DNA from: Poindextera sp035295705
Lineage (GTDB): Bacteria > Pseudomonadota > Alphaproteobacteria > Caulobacterales > Caulobacteraceae
Reading direction: 5' to 3'
Length of the DNA stretch: 21,431 bases
NCBI GenBank assembly: GCA_035295705.1
Contig: DATGIN010000031.1
Coordinates: forward strand, 1 to 21,431
Shown here in pieces: positions 21,039 through 21,431 of the stretch. The notes beneath the pieces were generated by a model that was given only the letters and a program-made list of their open reading frames with translations, searched no databases and was not told where the DNA came from. The position numbers were made by a program, and so were the translations under genes. How positions within the stretch are numbered: the stretch's first letter is position 1; the number at the start of each line of letters is the position of its first letter.

Positions 21039-21431
21039 CAGGCGTGCTCCTCCACGCCGGCCCCGATGCGGGCGACGACCTTGGTGCGGATCGGCAGCTT
21101 GGCGGCGCCGAGCCGAAGCGCCTCGCGGGCGGTCTGGTCGGAGACGCCGTCGACCTCGAACATGATGCGGCCGGGCGCGACGCGGGCGGCCCAATACTCG
21201 ATCGCGCCCTTGCCCTTGCCCATACGGACTTCCGCCGGCTTGTCGGAGACCGGCAGGTCGGGGAACACGCGGATCCATACCCGGCCCTGGCGCTTCATCT
21301 GGCGGGTGATGGCCCGGCGCGCGGCTTCGATCTGGCGCGCGGTGACCCGCTCCGGCTGCAGCGACTTCAGCCCGTGCGAGCCGAAGTTCAGCGACGCGCC
21401 GCCCTTCGTCAGGCCGTGGATGCGGCCCTTG
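21038..21431 (-). CDS. rplP: 50S ribosomal protein L16 (5' end cut by window)
   Basis: The last 130 residues are present, and roughly 10-13 N-terminal residues are missing beyond the window edge. The retained part starts KGRIHGLTKGG and includes ERVTARQIEAARRAITR, RVFPDLPVSDKPAEVRMGKG and the end AAKLPIRTKVV. L16 shapes the A-site region of the 50S subunit. The internal Met at 21298 is not the start, because the conserved reading continues unbroken to the edge. rpsC is expected immediately beyond. Confidence 0.98.
   Translation of the reverse strand, partial: KGRIHGLTKGGASLNFGSHGLKSLQPERVTARQIEAARRAITRQMKRQGRVWIRVFPDLPVSDKPAEVRMGKGKGAIEYWAARVAPGRIMFEVDGVSDQTAREALRLGAAKLPIRTKVVARIGAGVEEHA

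Noticed and set aside
1..21431. CRISPR arrays, tRNA or rRNA genes, insertion sequences, attachment sites
   Set aside because: No regularly spaced repeats, cloverleaf-like segments, transposase or integrase motifs, or long flanking repeats were seen by reading; a covariance-model scan would be needed to exclude small RNAs.

Overview
The window is high-GC DNA, almost every gene of which lies on the minus strand. It looks like an alphaproteobacterial chromosome, most likely Caulobacterales such as Caulobacter or Phenylobacterium. That placement rests on the order of the ribosomal genes, the short adenylate kinase between secY and rpsM, the 338-residue RpoA and the long zinc-free S14. It is a judgement from memory of these families, not a database result.

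Region 1 (about 11919-21431, minus strand) is the distal spc and alpha ribosomal operons in canonical order: rplP (cut by the window edge), rpmC, rpsQ, rplN, rplX, rplE, rpsN, rpsH, rplF, rplR, rpsE, rpmD, rplO, secY, adk, rpsM, rpsK, rpoA, rplQ. Most junctions are a few bases or overlapping start/stop codons. A good sigma70-type promoter (TTGACG, 16 bp, TATAAC) sits between adk and rpsM and can drive rpsM-rpsK-rpoA-rplQ separately.

Region 2 (about 4191-11791, minus strand) is an accessory block. From its upstream end it reads: two tandem VOC (glyoxalase-fold) paralogues, a YjbR/MmcQ-like protein, an ArsR-type regulator, a possible 29-codon micro-ORF, an SRPBCC/AHSA1-like protein, and four consecutive paralogous MFS transporters of the TCR/Tet-like drug-efflux type. 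Spacing is tight, with several ATGA or GTGA overlaps, so much of it is probably one transcript. The transporters look like two related pairs, as expected from repeated tandem duplication. The combination suggests a small-molecule stress or efflux locus; the substrate cannot be read from sequence.

Region 3 (about 1247-4148, minus strand) holds a MarR-family regulator preceded by two abutting 12-bp dyads (a likely autoregulatory operator), a two-lobed aspartyl protease with a Tat-like signal, and an HtrA/Deg-type serine protease with two PDZ domains. Region 4 (1-1180) has a plus-strand pair (GlsB/YeaQ-type membrane protein and a small putative lipoprotein) converging on a minus-strand cysteine-containing lipoprotein whose ribosome-binding site lies inside a predicted hairpin.

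No tRNA, rRNA, CRISPR array, transposase or integrase was seen. No stretch above 300 bases lacks a gene. The strongest leads are the four-transporter array with its associated detoxification-type genes, the double MarR operator, and the position of this block between the ribosomal operon and the Deg protease.
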